Source of the DNA: JAIBJN01 sp963847985
GTDB lineage: Bacteria; Actinomycetota; Thermoleophilia; Gaiellales; Gaiellaceae
Direction of reading: 5' to 3'
Assembly (NCBI GenBank): GCA_963847985.1
Contig: CAWKBS010000007.1
Location: 186,001-250,000, forward strand
Length of the DNA stretch: 64,000 nucleotides
Under the pieces are notes generated by a model, which was given only the letters and a program-made list of their open reading frames with translations, did no database searches and was not told where the DNA came from. Shown here in pieces: positions 1-7,594 of this stretch (position 1 is its first letter; every line of letters begins with the position of its first letter). A program made the position numbers and the translations under genes.

Positions 1-151
1 AGACGAGCAGCCGCCGCACCGCATCGAGCTGCTCGAGCGCGAAGCGGCGCTTCTCGAGGATCGTCGCGCCCTCGAGCGGCGGCACGCCGCCCGTGACGAT
101 CCGGAACGGCTCGCCGGCGGTGTGGTAGTCGACTGCCTCGACCGGGCGCAG
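1..151 (-). CDS. Proline racemase family protein, N-terminal fragment
   Basis: The gene runs off the left edge, so only about 50 residues are visible. They include DYHTAGEPFRIVTGG and EGATILEKRR, which match the N-terminal signature of the proline racemase / hydroxyproline epimerase / trans-3-hydroxyproline dehydratase family. The catalytic cysteines lie beyond the window, so the reaction cannot be chosen. No ATG, GTG or TTG occurs in frame between the upstream in-frame TAG (the stop of the rhodanese gene, 155-157) and the conserved core. CTG at 149-151 is the only near-canonical start; the alternative is an indel hiding the true start. It sits directly downstream of the rhodanese on the same strand. 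Confidence 0.65.
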   Translation of the reverse strand, partial: MRPVEAVDYHTAGEPFRIVTGGVPPLEGATILEKRRFALEQLDAVRRLLV

Positions 152-154
152 CCG

Positions 155-1007
155 CTACGCGCCCTTCTCGATCGGCACGTCGACCAGGTTGCCCCACTCC
201 GTCCACGAGCCGTCGTAGTTGCGCACGTCCTCGTAACCGAGAAGCTCGCTGAGCACGAACCAGGTGTGGGCCGACCGCTCGCCGATCCGGCAGTACGCGG
301 TCACCGGGGCGTCCGCCGTGACCCCCTTGCCGCCGTAGAGCTCGCGCAGCTCGTCGGCCGGCTTGAAGGTGCCGTCGTCACGGACCGCGCTCGCCCACGG
401 GATGGAGACGGCGGTCGGTATGTGCCCCGCGCGCTGCGCGCCCTCCTGCTCGTAGCCGGGCGGCGCGATCAGGTCGCCGGCGTACTCGCCGGGTGAGCGG
501 ACATCGACGAGCGCGACGCCGCCGCCCGCGACCCACTCCCGGACCTGGTCGCGGTAGGCGCGGATCTCCTCGTCGCGCTCCGAGGCCGAGTACGTCTGCG
601 GAGACGGAGACGGAACGTCGGTCGTCAGGTCGCGCCCCTCGTCGATCCACTTCTGGCGGCCGCCGTCCAGGATGCGGACGTCGCCGTGCCCGTACACCTT
701 GAGATACCAGTAGGCGTAGGCGGCGAACCAGTTGTTCTTGTCGCCGTAGAGGACGACGGCGTGTCGCGTTGCCGATCCCGCGCTCGCCGAGCACCCGCTC
801 GAAGGTCTCGCGGTCGACGATGTCGCGCTCGACCGGGTCCTGCAGATCGTCGCGCCAGTGCAGCTTCACCGCGCCGGGGATGTGGCCCTCCTCGTAGAGG
901 TCCGGGTTCTCGTCGACCTCCGCGACGACAAGCCCGTCGTCGCCGAGGTGCTCGGCCAGCCACTCGGTCGTGACCAGCACGGCATTCGCATATCCGTTCT
1001 CCGCCAT
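155..1007 (-). CDS. Thiosulfate sulfurtransferase (two-domain rhodanese), frameshifted
   Basis: Rhodaneses move sulfane sulfur from thiosulfate to cyanide or thiols. The N-terminal rhodanese domain lies in one frame (from the ATG at 1007 to about 765). The C-terminal domain, with the catalytic loop CRIGERSAHTWF and its active cysteine, lies in another frame (about 765 to 155). Joined near 760-770 they give about 283 aa, the usual length for actinobacterial tandem-domain enzymes. The total length is 1 mod 3, so one base is extra or two are missing around GTGTCGCG. The start is supported by GGAGGT about 6 nt upstream. An assembly indel is more likely than true inactivation, because both halves are well conserved. 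Confidence 0.85.
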
Positions 1008-1073
1008 ACGGCACCTCCAGGGAATGTTGCTTCAGAAAGTGAAGCGAACAGTACAGAAGGACTGCGGAGAACG

Positions 1074-1175
1074 CTAGACGAGCTGCTGCGCGAGGATGGC
1101 GAACGCGGCAAGCCACATGGCCGCGAGGACGCCGAGGAGCGGGACGAGTGGACGGAGGGAAGGACGCTCGTGCAT
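1074..1175 (-). CDS. Possible 33-aa single-pass membrane peptide
   Basis: This short ORF lies just upstream of the rhodanese on the same strand. It has a charged N-terminus (MHERPSLRP) followed by a hydrophobic helix of about 20 residues (LVPLLGVLAAMWLAAFAILA) and ends QQLV. It resembles small Sec-type or tail-anchored membrane peptides. No strong ribosome binding site is visible, so translation is uncertain. No family is recognised. Confidence 0.35.
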   Translation of the reverse strand: MHERPSLRPLVPLLGVLAAMWLAAFAILAQQLV

Positions 1176-1383
1176 GGTCGATGAAATCTCTGGTCGCGCG
1201 CCGGAGATATTCGACGCCTACACGTGACATCCTTCCCGACCGTCTGGCGGCCGTCGATAGTGGCCGACCCACGTGGGGTCCAGGCGGTGCCGACGTCTTG
1301 CCGCAGGGGCTGCGGTCGCGAGGAAGCCTGACCTCCACGCGATCGCCCCTTCCCTGGGTGTTACCGGTGGGGGATGCTCGCTC

Positions 1384-1467
1384 TTAGCCGTCGAAATGGC
1401 CGAAGCCGGCGAGCGGCGCGAGGAACGCGACCAGAGCGGTCAGCGTTAGGAGAGCCTTTACCTTCAC
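1384..1467 (-). CDS. 27-aa secreted peptide, candidate pheromone of the adjacent XRE-TPR regulator
   Basis: The ORF begins 15 nt after the stop of the XRE-TPR gene on the same strand, with a strong AAGGAGG about 8 nt before its GTG start. The product has a basic N-terminus (MKVK), a hydrophobic core (ALLTLTALVAFLAPLAG) and a short polar aromatic tail (FGHFDG). PLA followed by G resembles a signal peptidase site and would release GFGHFDG, a heptapeptide. A regulator followed by a short exported pro-peptide is the layout of RRNPP quorum-sensing pairs such as Rap-Phr and PlcR-PapR. The pheromone role is inference; the ORF, its binding site and the layout are seen. It could instead be an unrelated small secreted or membrane peptide. 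Confidence 0.6.
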   Translation of the reverse strand: MKVKALLTLTALVAFLAPLAGFGHFDG

Positions 1468-1482
1468 AGTCGTCACCTCCTT

Positions 1483-2823
1483 CTAGAAGTGGAAGTCCTG
1501 GAGCGCCTCGGCCGCGCGGCGATACTGCCTGGCCGCCCGACGATCGTCGCCCCTCCGCGCCTGCAGATCGCCCTGGGCGATCCACGCTGCGGCGCGATGG
1601 CTGGTGGAAGACAGTTGGTCGAAGCTCGCCTCGGACGAGGAAAGTGCCTCCTCGGCCTCGTCGAGCCTGTCCAGCTCGAGCAACGCACGTCCCAGGACGA
1701 GCTGCGCGTTGCCGATCTCGTCGATGTGGTCCTCTCGCCCGTGGAGCATCGCGAGCGCTTTGCGCGCCTGCTCCTCGGCGAGCTCGACCTTCCCGGTGCG
1801 CAGATGCACCTGGGCGAGCGACGAGATGACTCGGGCGGCGTCGATGTCGTCGCCCGCATCCAGAAGGACCTTGAAGGACTCCTTCAAGTAGGCGATCGCG
1901 TCATCGGGCTTCCCAAGCTGGAAGTTGAGAGCGCCGATCTCGTTGAGCAGCTTCCCGACGTACGACTGATCGCGCAGCTCCTCGTAGAGGCCCTTGGCCT
2001 TCTCCGCGTGTGCGCGAGCGACGACCCAGTGGCCGGTGCGCTCTGCGACGAGGGAGGCCTGGAAGTACGCGTTCGCCATCGTGCGCCGGTCGTTGAGGCC
2101 CTCCGCGAGCTCGAGGGCGCGCTCGACGTCCTCGCGGGCCGCTTCCCAGTCGCGCAGCCGCCGGTAGCAGCGGGAGCGCCAGCTGTGGATGTGCGAGCGG
2201 AGGCGGTCGGCGGGGTGCACGGAGCGCTCGACCAGCTCGAGCGACTGCGTGTACAGGGCGATGGCGGTGGAGATCGAGTTGAGCTTGTAGCGGCAGGTCG
2301 CCAGGCGGAAGAGCACGTCGGCGCGGTCGACGTCGGAGAACGAGGGCGACTCGGCGATGGTGCGGCCGCGGTCGAGGGCCTCGAGCGCCTTGCGGACCTC
2401 GCCCAGGTGCATGCCGGCCCACGCGGAGGAGACCAGCGCGCGGAGCTCGAGCTCGGGGGCGGCGACGGTCGCCAGCGCCGGCCGTAGCTTGTCCAGCGCC
2501 TCAACCGCCTCTTCGTACTCGCCGAGCTCGACCGATGCCTCGGCGCGGGCGATGACGCTCTCGACCCGTTCGCGCTCGCTGGAGGAAACCCCGACCTCCA
2601 AGAACGTCGAGTCGACCCCGAGCCGGGAGGCGAGCCATTCGATCGTCTCCGCGGTCGGACGTGTCTTGCCCCGCTCGATCTGGCTGAGGTACTCCTTGGA
2701 AAATCGCTCGCCGGCGAGGTCGGTCTGGGTCAGTCCCCGCGCGATGCGAAGCTGGCGCACACGGTCGCCCAGCGAGGTGCGGGCTGGCGTGGAAGATCGG
2801 GTGAGTGCGGCGTACTCGGTCAT
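1483..2823 (-). CDS. XRE-family regulator with TPR domain (RRNPP-like architecture)
   Basis: This 446-aa protein has an N-terminal helix-turn-helix at about residues 17-75 (GDRVRQLRIARGLTQTDLAG, then SKEYLSQIERGKTRPT). It is followed by an almost entirely helical region (about 85-440) with repeated TPR-like pairs such as LGEYEEAVEALDKLRP, ATCRYKLNSISTAIALYTQSL and LGRALLELDRLDEAEEALSS. An HTH fused to a long TPR array is the architecture of PlcR, NprR, PrgX and AimR, where the TPR groove binds a short peptide. A GTG-started 27-codon ORF follows at once on the same strand. Upstream is a good promoter (TTGTGA, 16 bp, TATAGT) whose spacer contains AGTAAATTACT, a likely autoregulatory operator. 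Non-pheromone XRE-TPR regulators also exist, so peptide sensing is unproven. Confidence 0.93.
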   Translation of the reverse strand: MTEYAALTRSSTPARTSLGDRVRQLRIARGLTQTDLAGERFSKEYLSQIERGKTRPTAETIEWLASRLGVDSTFLEVGVSSSERERVESVIARAEASVELGEYEEAVEALDKLRPALATVAAPELELRALVSSAWAGMHLGEVRKALEALDRGRTIAESPSFSDVDRADVLFRLATCRYKLNSISTAIALYTQSLELVERSVHPADRLRSHIHSWRSRCYRRLRDWEAAREDVERALELAEGLNDRRTMANAYFQASLVAERTGHWVVARAHAEKAKGLYEELRDQSYVGKLLNEIGALNFQLGKPDDAIAYLKESFKVLLDAGDDIDAARVISSLAQVHLRTGKVELAEEQARKALAMLHGREDHIDEIGNAQLVLGRALLELDRLDEAEEALSSSEASFDQLSSTSHRAAAWIAQGDLQARRGDDRRAARQYRRAAEALQDFHF

Positions 2824-2838
2824 GGCTCCCTAAGGTGA

Positions 2839-2866
2839 ACTATACGAGTAGTAAATTACTTCACAA
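2839..2866 (-). promoter_or_regulatory. Promoter and spacer operator of the XRE-TPR gene
   Basis: On the minus strand a -35 box TTGTGA (2866-2861) and a -10 box TATAGT (2844-2839) are separated by 16 bp. The spacer holds the inverted repeat AGTAAATTACT (2850-2860), well placed for repression by the HTH protein it precedes. The transcript would start about 10 nt before the GGGAG binding site. Confidence 0.5.
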
Positions 2867-2872
2867 GCCTAC

Positions 2873-2900
2873 TTGACTTCCTCTTTGACTGGGCTATAGT
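2873..2900 (+). promoter_or_regulatory. Divergent promoter back-to-back with the XRE promoter
   Basis: TTGACT (2873-2878), a 16-bp spacer and TATAGT (2895-2900) form a near-consensus vegetative promoter facing right. Its -35 box is only 6 bp from the -35 box of the XRE gene, so one bound regulator could affect both. No convincing protein gene lies on the plus strand for the next 2.8 kb. Confidence 0.5.
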
Positions 2901-2905
2901 CAGCG

Positions 2906-3170
2906 TGTTCCGCACTTCTGCCAGACGCCAGGCAAGAGGGGTGCGGGAGGCGCGCCAATTCCCGGCGACACCAACCCGGAGGCATCGGCTGGGCCGCAGA
3001 GCCGAAGTCTCCGGGTTGTCGCCTTTCTCGAACATGGTTTGACCATCGGCGTGAGGGCCGGATCCGTCCATCCCTCGTTCGACGCCGATTGACCGCTCGT
3101 GAAGCGGTCATACCGTTCGCCTACTTCTCTCCTACGGAGAGGCTGCCTAGCTGTCGCGCTGGCAGGGGCG
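2906..3170 (+). ncRNA. Candidate structured RNA (series of hairpins)
   Basis: From the predicted start of the divergent promoter the sequence folds on inspection into consecutive hairpins. A composite stem pairs GGCGAC-(ACC)-AACCCGGA (2964-2980) with TCCGGGTT-GTCGCC (3009-3022). ATCGGCGT + GAGGG (3045-3057) pairs with CCCTC + ACGCCGAT (3072-3089). TGACCGC (3090-3096) pairs with GCGGTCA (3104-3110), CTCTCC (3127-3132) with GGAGAG (3136-3141), and CTGCC (3143-3147) with GGCAG (3161-3165). I do not recognise it as a known RNA family, and no U-tract terminator follows. A 45-codon GTG ORF (2905-3042) overlaps it but has poor coding character. Confidence 0.35.
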
Positions 3171-3178
3171 CAGGGCGT

Positions 3179-3433
3179 TCAGGCAGCCCGCGGCGCGGTC
3201 GCCGTCGCGTTCCCCGCCACGACCTTGAAGCCTGGAGGAAACGCCGTCACCGCGGCCAGCGTCCCGCGGCGGTAGTAGACCTGCGCCATCCGCGGCGCAG
3301 CCGGGTTGCCGGCGACGAGCAGCGTCGGCATCCAGTACGCCGCGGTGTCAAGGGGCCGGTGGCAGGTCGTCCCGGCCTGGCGCAGGCTGTACAGCTTCGA
3401 CGAGCGTAGGAACCCGCCCGCGGTGCGGTCAAG
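3179..3433 (-). pseudogene. DUF1996-type C-terminal remnant
   Basis: The minus strand reads about 84 residues that include SLRQAGTTCHRPLDTAAYW, MPTLLVAGN, VYYRRGTL and VTAFPPGFKVVAGNA. These are the conserved blocks of secreted DUF1996 proteins. An in-frame TAG stands at 3434-3436, no start or signal peptide is present, and the family is normally several hundred residues long. It therefore looks like the 3' remnant of a decayed gene. The region just downstream on this strand is the structured-RNA candidate. Confidence 0.55.
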
Positions 3434-3463
3434 CTACCGCGAAGAATTCTTACAACTCGGGCG

Positions 3464-4897
3464 TCACGCGGCCGCCTCGGCGAGCTCGGCCGCATCCATG
3501 TGCCGGTGCTTGCGGATGGTCGTCACCGCCACGACGGCGCCGATCAGCGCGAACACCGCGCTAACCCTGAGGGCGACCTGGAAGCCGTCGATGAAGCTCG
3601 ACGGATCGGGCCGGCCCTCGCCCAGGTCGACGTAGGAGGCGACGATCGCGCCCATCACCGCGATCCCCAGCGCCCCGCCCACCTGGCGGAACGTGTTGAG
3701 GACGCCGGAGCCGACGCCGGACTTCTCCACCGGGACGGAGCCGAGCGCGGCAGCCGTCATCGGCGTCATCACGAGCCCCATGCCGACGCCGCCGACGACG
3801 AGCCCCGGGAAAATGTCCCAGAAGGTCGAGTCGAGGCCGAGCCGCGAGAAGACGACGAGCGACGCGGAGAGGCAGAGCATGCCGGCCGTCATGAGGGCGC
3901 GCGAGCCGATCCGGTCGGACGACTTCCCCGCGATCGGCGCGATCAGGATGATCAGGATCGTCATCGGCAGGAACGCCGCCCCGGTCTTGGTCGCCGAGTA
4001 GCCGAGGACGTTCTGCATGTAGATCGACATGAAGAAGAAGACGCCGAACATGGCGAGCGTGATGAGGAGCGCGACCACGTTCGCGCCGGCGAAGGTCGAG
4101 CTGCGGAAGAGCGAGAGGTCGAGCATCGGCGAGCGCTGGTGCAGCTCGAGCAGGACGAAGGCGGCGAGCGAGACGGCGGAGAGGACGAACAGGCCGATGA
4201 TCAGCGGGTCGGTCCAGCCGTACGAGTTCGCCTCGATCAGGGCGAAGGTGAGCGCGAAGAGGCCGACGCCGGACGCGACGAGCCCCGGGATGTCCAGGCG
4301 CTGCTCGGCGGACGTGTCGCGCGACTCCCGGATGACGAGCCGGCCCACGACCAGCCCGAGGACGCCGATGGGGACGTTCACGAAGAAGATCCAGCTCCAG
4401 TGGATGTGCTCGGTGATGAGCCCGCCGATGAGGGGGCCGATCGCCAGGGCCATCGCGGAGACGCCTGCCCAGATGCCGATCGCCATCCCGCGCTGGTGCG
4501 GCGGGAAGGTCGCCGAGATGATCGAGAGCGTCGCGGGCATCATCAGAGCCGCGCCGACGCCCTGGAGCGTGCGCGCGCCGATCAGCGTCCCGCCGGTCGT
4601 GGCCAGCCCGCAGGCGAGGGACGAGAGCGTGAAGATCACCAGCCCGATGAGGAACACCCGCCGGCGGCCGAAGAAGTCGGCCAGCTTGCCGCCGGAGAGC
4701 ATGAGGACGGCGAAGGTGAGCGCGTAGGCGTTCACGGTCCACTCGAGCTCGGTGAGGCCGATCCCGAGGTCGCGCTGGATCGACGGGAGCGCGACGTTCA
4801 CGACCGTGTTGTCCAGCATGATCATGAAGAGCGCGAACGAGACCGCTCCCAGGGTCCACCACTTGCGGTTCTCGTCGGCGAAGAGACGGGCCTTCAC
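3464..4897 (-). CDS. MFS drug efflux transporter, DHA2/EmrB-QacA family
   Basis: This 477-aa integral membrane protein has the 14-helix DHA2 pattern. It contains the N-terminal motif FMIMLDNTVVNVALPSIQRD (the motif D1 region), motif A GGKLADFFGRRRVF and motif C GIWAGVSAMALAIGPLIGG. It should export toxic or amphipathic compounds using the proton gradient. GTG at 4897 is chosen because AGGAGG stands 7 nt upstream and it overlaps the TetR stop in GTGA, implying translational coupling. The substrate cannot be read from the sequence. Confidence 0.95.
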   Translation of the reverse strand: MKARLFADENRKWWTLGAVSFALFMIMLDNTVVNVALPSIQRDLGIGLTELEWTVNAYALTFAVLMLSGGKLADFFGRRRVFLIGLVIFTLSSLACGLATTGGTLIGARTLQGVGAALMMPATLSIISATFPPHQRGMAIGIWAGVSAMALAIGPLIGGLITEHIHWSWIFFVNVPIGVLGLVVGRLVIRESRDTSAEQRLDIPGLVASGVGLFALTFALIEANSYGWTDPLIIGLFVLSAVSLAAFVLLELHQRSPMLDLSLFRSSTFAGANVVALLITLAMFGVFFFMSIYMQNVLGYSATKTGAAFLPMTILIILIAPIAGKSSDRIGSRALMTAGMLCLSASLVVFSRLGLDSTFWDIFPGLVVGGVGMGLVMTPMTAAALGSVPVEKSGVGSGVLNTFRQVGGALGIAVMGAIVASYVDLGEGRPDPSSFIDGFQVALRVSAVFALIGAVVAVTTIRKHRHMDAAELAEAAA

Positions 4898-5529
4898 GAA
4901 GAATCCTCCTCGGCGTTCGGGACCCCCGGCGCGATGCCGTGGACGACGGTTCCGACCAGCTCCTGCGCGAACCCATCGGCCGAGGGCGTCGCGATCCCGG
5001 CGAGCGCGCGCGTGAACGTGTGGTCGCGGGCCGCGCCGATCAGGATCGTCGCCACGATTTCCGGCTGGGCGCCCGCGTCGACGCGGCCCAGCTCCTGCTC
5101 GGCGCGCACGTAGTCGGACGCCGCCTTGAACACGGCGACCAGGCCGGTCTGCCGTTCCCGGACGCGTGCCTTGAAGCGGTCGAAGACGTTGCGGTCGCTC
5201 ATGAGGGCGAAGAAGATCGGCTGGTTGTCCCGGATGAGGTGGACGAGCTCCTCCACCCACGGGACGAGGTTCGTCTCGACCGTCCCCTCGCCCGCCCGCG
5301 CCGGCAGCTCGAGCAGCTCCGCGAAGTACGGCTCGCGCTCGACGACGACGGCGATGACGAGGTCGATCTTGTCCTCGAAGTGCACGTAGATCGAGCCCTC
5401 GGCGCAGCCGGCGACCCGCGCGATCTCGCGCGTCGTCGCGCCGGGGAGCCCGTGCTCGCGGATGAGCGAGTCGGCCGCCTCGATGATGCGGCGGCGGAGG
5501 GTCGGCTTCGTCTCGATCGCGTTCACCAT
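4894..5529 (-). CDS. TetR-family repressor of the adjacent MFS pump
   Basis: The 211-aa protein has an N-terminal TetR helix-turn-helix (RRRIIEAADSLIREHGLPGA, then TTREIARVAGCAEGSIYVHF) and a helical ligand-binding C-terminal domain. It is cotranscribed with the DHA2 efflux gene, which it precedes with a 4-bp overlap. Two palindromes of the type TGAGCGTACGCTCA lie directly upstream of its start. The plain reading is an autorepressor that also controls the pump and is released by a pump substrate. Confidence 0.93.
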   Translation of the reverse strand: MVNAIETKPTLRRRIIEAADSLIREHGLPGATTREIARVAGCAEGSIYVHFEDKIDLVIAVVVEREPYFAELLELPARAGEGTVETNLVPWVEELVHLIRDNQPIFFALMSDRNVFDRFKARVRERQTGLVAVFKAASDYVRAEQELGRVDAGAQPEIVATILIGAARDHTFTRALAGIATPSADGFAQELVGTVVHGIAPGVPNAEEDSS

Positions 5530-5531
5530 AC

Positions 5532-5566
5532 TGAGCGTACGCTCATTATGGGTGAGCGTTCACTCA
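5532..5566. promoter_or_regulatory. Tandem TetR operators
   Basis: TGAGCGTACGCTCA (5532-5545, perfect palindrome) and TGAGCGTTCACTCA (5553-5566, imperfect) are spaced 21 bp start to start, two helical turns, and begin 3 bp upstream of the TetR start codon. This fits cooperative binding of two dimers and autorepression. Confidence 0.65.
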
Positions 5567-5616
5567 GCGTCAAGTCTTCTCTCAGCGGCGGCGCAGCTGC
5601 AAGGCTGAGAGAGGGA

Positions 5617-5640
5617 GGAAGGAAGCTGCTGCTTCCTTCC
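5617..5640. repeat. Perfect hairpin in the TetR/CoA-synthetase intergenic region
   Basis: GGAAGGAAGC (5617-5626) and GCTTCCTTCC (5631-5640) form a 10-bp perfect stem with a TGCT loop. It lies between divergent genes, so a terminator role is not obvious. It could block read-through or be a leader element; no U-tract follows. Confidence 0.5.
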
Positions 5641-5704
5641 GTTTACACAAAGAGAGGGCGGTCATCGAAGTCGCATCGCCAAACCCTCCTAGACTTCGGC
5701 TTCC

Positions 5705-7594
5705 GTGAGCGAGGTGATCTGGAACCCTGACGAGGACACGCTCGCGCACGCGAACGTCGTCCGGCTGATGCGGCGCCACGGCCTCGGGAGCTACGCGGAG
5801 CTGCTGCGGCGCTCGCAGGAGGAGCCCGGCTGGTTCTGGCCGGCGGTCGTCGAGGATCTGGGCCTCGAGCTCTCGCCCTGGGAGCGGGTCTGCGACGACT
5901 CGCGCGGCCCCGAGTGGACGACCTGGTTCGAGGGCGCGACGCTCTCGATCGCGCAGACCTGCGTCCACCGCTGGGCCGAGCGGGACCCGGAGCGCGTGGG
6001 CGCCGTCTTCGCGGGCGAGGACGGCTCACGGCGCGAGCTGACGTTCGCCGAGCTCTCGCGCGACGTCACGCGCCTGGCCGAGGGCCTCGTCCGCCTTGGC
6101 GTCGAGCCCGGCGACCGCGTGGCGATCTACCTGCCCATGTCCCCCGAGGTCGCCGTCGCGTCGCACGCGTGCGCCCACATCGGCGCCGTGCAGGTGCCGC
6201 TCTTCTCCGGCTTCGCGGCGCCGGCGGTCGTCCAGCGGCTGAACGATTCCGAGGCGAAGGTCGTGATCACCGCCGACTACTCGCTGCGCCGCGGCGCGCG
6301 CCTGCCCATGCGCGAGACCGTGGAGGAGGCCGTCCGCCAGGCCCCGTCGGTCGAGCACGTCGTGACGTGGGAGCGCGACGCGGGCTGGGGCGCGGTCGTC
6401 GAGGAGAGCCCCGGCGAGCTGCCGCCGCTCGCGGTGCCGAGCGAGCACCCGTACCTCCTCACGTACACGTCCGGGACGACAGGGAAGCCGAAGGGCGTCC
6501 TGCACGTCCAGGGCGGCTTCCTCGTCTCGATCGCGCGCGAGGTCGCCTACCAGGCGGACGTCCACAGCGAGGACGTGCTCCACTTCTCGACGGACATGGG
6601 CTGGATCATGGGCCCGTGGACCGTGGTGGGCGGCGGCGCGCTCGGCTGCAAGCTGGTCTTCGCCGAGGGCGCGCCCGACCGGCCGGCGGACCGGCTCTGG
6701 CGGCTCGTCGAGGAGGAGCGCGTCTCGGTGCTCGGCCTCTCGCCCACCCTGGTCCGCGCCCTCATCCCCCACGGCGAGCCCGAGTCCGACCTCTCCTCGC
6801 TCAGGATCCTGGTCACGACCGGCGAGCCGTGGAACCCGGATCCCTACCGCTGGCTCTTCGAGCGGGTCGGCGCCGGCCGCTGCCCGATCATCAACTGCTC
6901 CGGCGGAACGGAGGTGGCGGCGTGCTTCCTCTCGCCCACGCCGGCGACGCCGATCAAGGAGTGCTCGCTGGGCGGCCCCGCGCTGGGGATGGCGATGGAC
7001 GTCGTCGACGGCGACGGCCGTTCGCTCGTCGGCACGGGACAGGTCGGCGAGCTCGTCTGCCGCCGGCCGTTCCCCGGGATGACGCGCGGGTTCTGGCGGG
7101 ATCCGGAGCGCTACCTGGACACGTACTGGCGGCGCTTCCCCGGCGTCTGGGTGCACGGCGACTGGGCCTCCGTGGACGAGGACGGCTACTGGTTCCTGCA
7201 CGGGCGCTCCGACGACACGCTCAACATCGCCGGCAAGCGCATCGGCCCGGCCGAGCTCGAGTCGGCCGCCGTCGCCCACCCTGCGGTCGCCGAGGCCGCC
7301 GCCGTCGGCGTCCCGCACGCGGTCAAGGGCGAGGTCGCGTGGATCTTCTGCGTCGCCGCGCCCGGCCACGAGCCCGACGAGGAGCTGGCCGCCGAGGTCG
7401 CCGCGCGCGCGGCCGCGGAGCTCGGCAAGGCGTTCAGGCCGGACCGCGTCGTGTTCGTCCCCGCGCTCCCCAAGACCCGAAGTGCGAAGATCGTGAGGCG
7501 CGCCGTGCGCGCGCAGGCGCTGGGCGAGGATCCCGGCGACCTTTCGTCCGTCGAGAACCCGGAGTCGCTGGAGGCCATTGCTCGCGCCGTCTGA
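5705..7594 (+). CDS. Acyl/acetyl-CoA synthetase (AMP-forming, ACS-like)
   Basis: This 629-aa enzyme activates a carboxylic acid to the acyl-AMP and then to the acyl-CoA. The P-loop-like A3 motif YTSGTTGKPKGV is at about residue 255. The HGDWASVDEDGYWFLHGRSDD core (D and R that contact AMP) lies in the C-terminal third, and the catalytic lysine motif PKTRSAKIVRRAV is at the end. The N-terminal extension (NPDEDTLAHANVVRLMRRHG) is like acetoacetyl- or acetyl-CoA synthetases, but the acid is not determinable. GTG 5705 follows a TAGACT box by 9 nt with no Shine-Dalgarno, so a leaderless or near-leaderless mRNA is likely. It overlaps the next gene by 17 nt. Confidence 0.93.
   Translation: MSEVIWNPDEDTLAHANVVRLMRRHGLGSYAELLRRSQEEPGWFWPAVVEDLGLELSPWERVCDDSRGPEWTTWFEGATLSIAQTCVHRWAERDPERVGAVFAGEDGSRRELTFAELSRDVTRLAEGLVRLGVEPGDRVAIYLPMSPEVAVASHACAHIGAVQVPLFSGFAAPAVVQRLNDSEAKVVITADYSLRRGARLPMRETVEEAVRQAPSVEHVVTWERDAGWGAVVEESPGELPPLAVPSEHPYLLTYTSGTTGKPKGVLHVQGGFLVSIAREVAYQADVHSEDVLHFSTDMGWIMGPWTVVGGGALGCKLVFAEGAPDRPADRLWRLVEEERVSVLGLSPTLVRALIPHGEPESDLSSLRILVTTGEPWNPDPYRWLFERVGAGRCPIINCSGGTEVAACFLSPTPATPIKECSLGGPALGMAMDVVDGDGRSLVGTGQVGELVCRRPFPGMTRGFWRDPERYLDTYWRRFPGVWVHGDWASVDEDGYWFLHGRSDDTLNIAGKRIGPAELESAAVAHPAVAEAAAVGVPHAVKGEVAWIFCVAAPGHEPDEELAAEVAARAAAELGKAFRPDRVVFVPALPKTRSAKIVRRAVRAQALGEDPGDLSSVENPESLEAIARAV

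Noticed and set aside
2905..3042. 45-codon GTG ORF behind the divergent promoter
   Set aside because: Very basic, no hydrophobic or domain pattern, and it overlaps strong stems; RNA is the better reading, though a leaderless peptide is not excluded.
3071..3090. GTTCGAC near a stem considered as a tRNA T-arm
   Set aside because: Flanking bases do not form a T-stem, and no acceptor, D or anticodon arm fits.
3435..3463. Possible extension of the MFS C-terminus into the DUF1996 remnant
   Set aside because: The MFS gene has its own stop at 3464 and the frames differ.
3500..5113. Long plus-strand open frame opposite the MFS gene, and similar ones opposite other high-GC genes
   Set aside because: Shadow frames from GC-rich codon use: Arg/Asp/Glu/His-rich, no domains, and fully antisense to clear genes.
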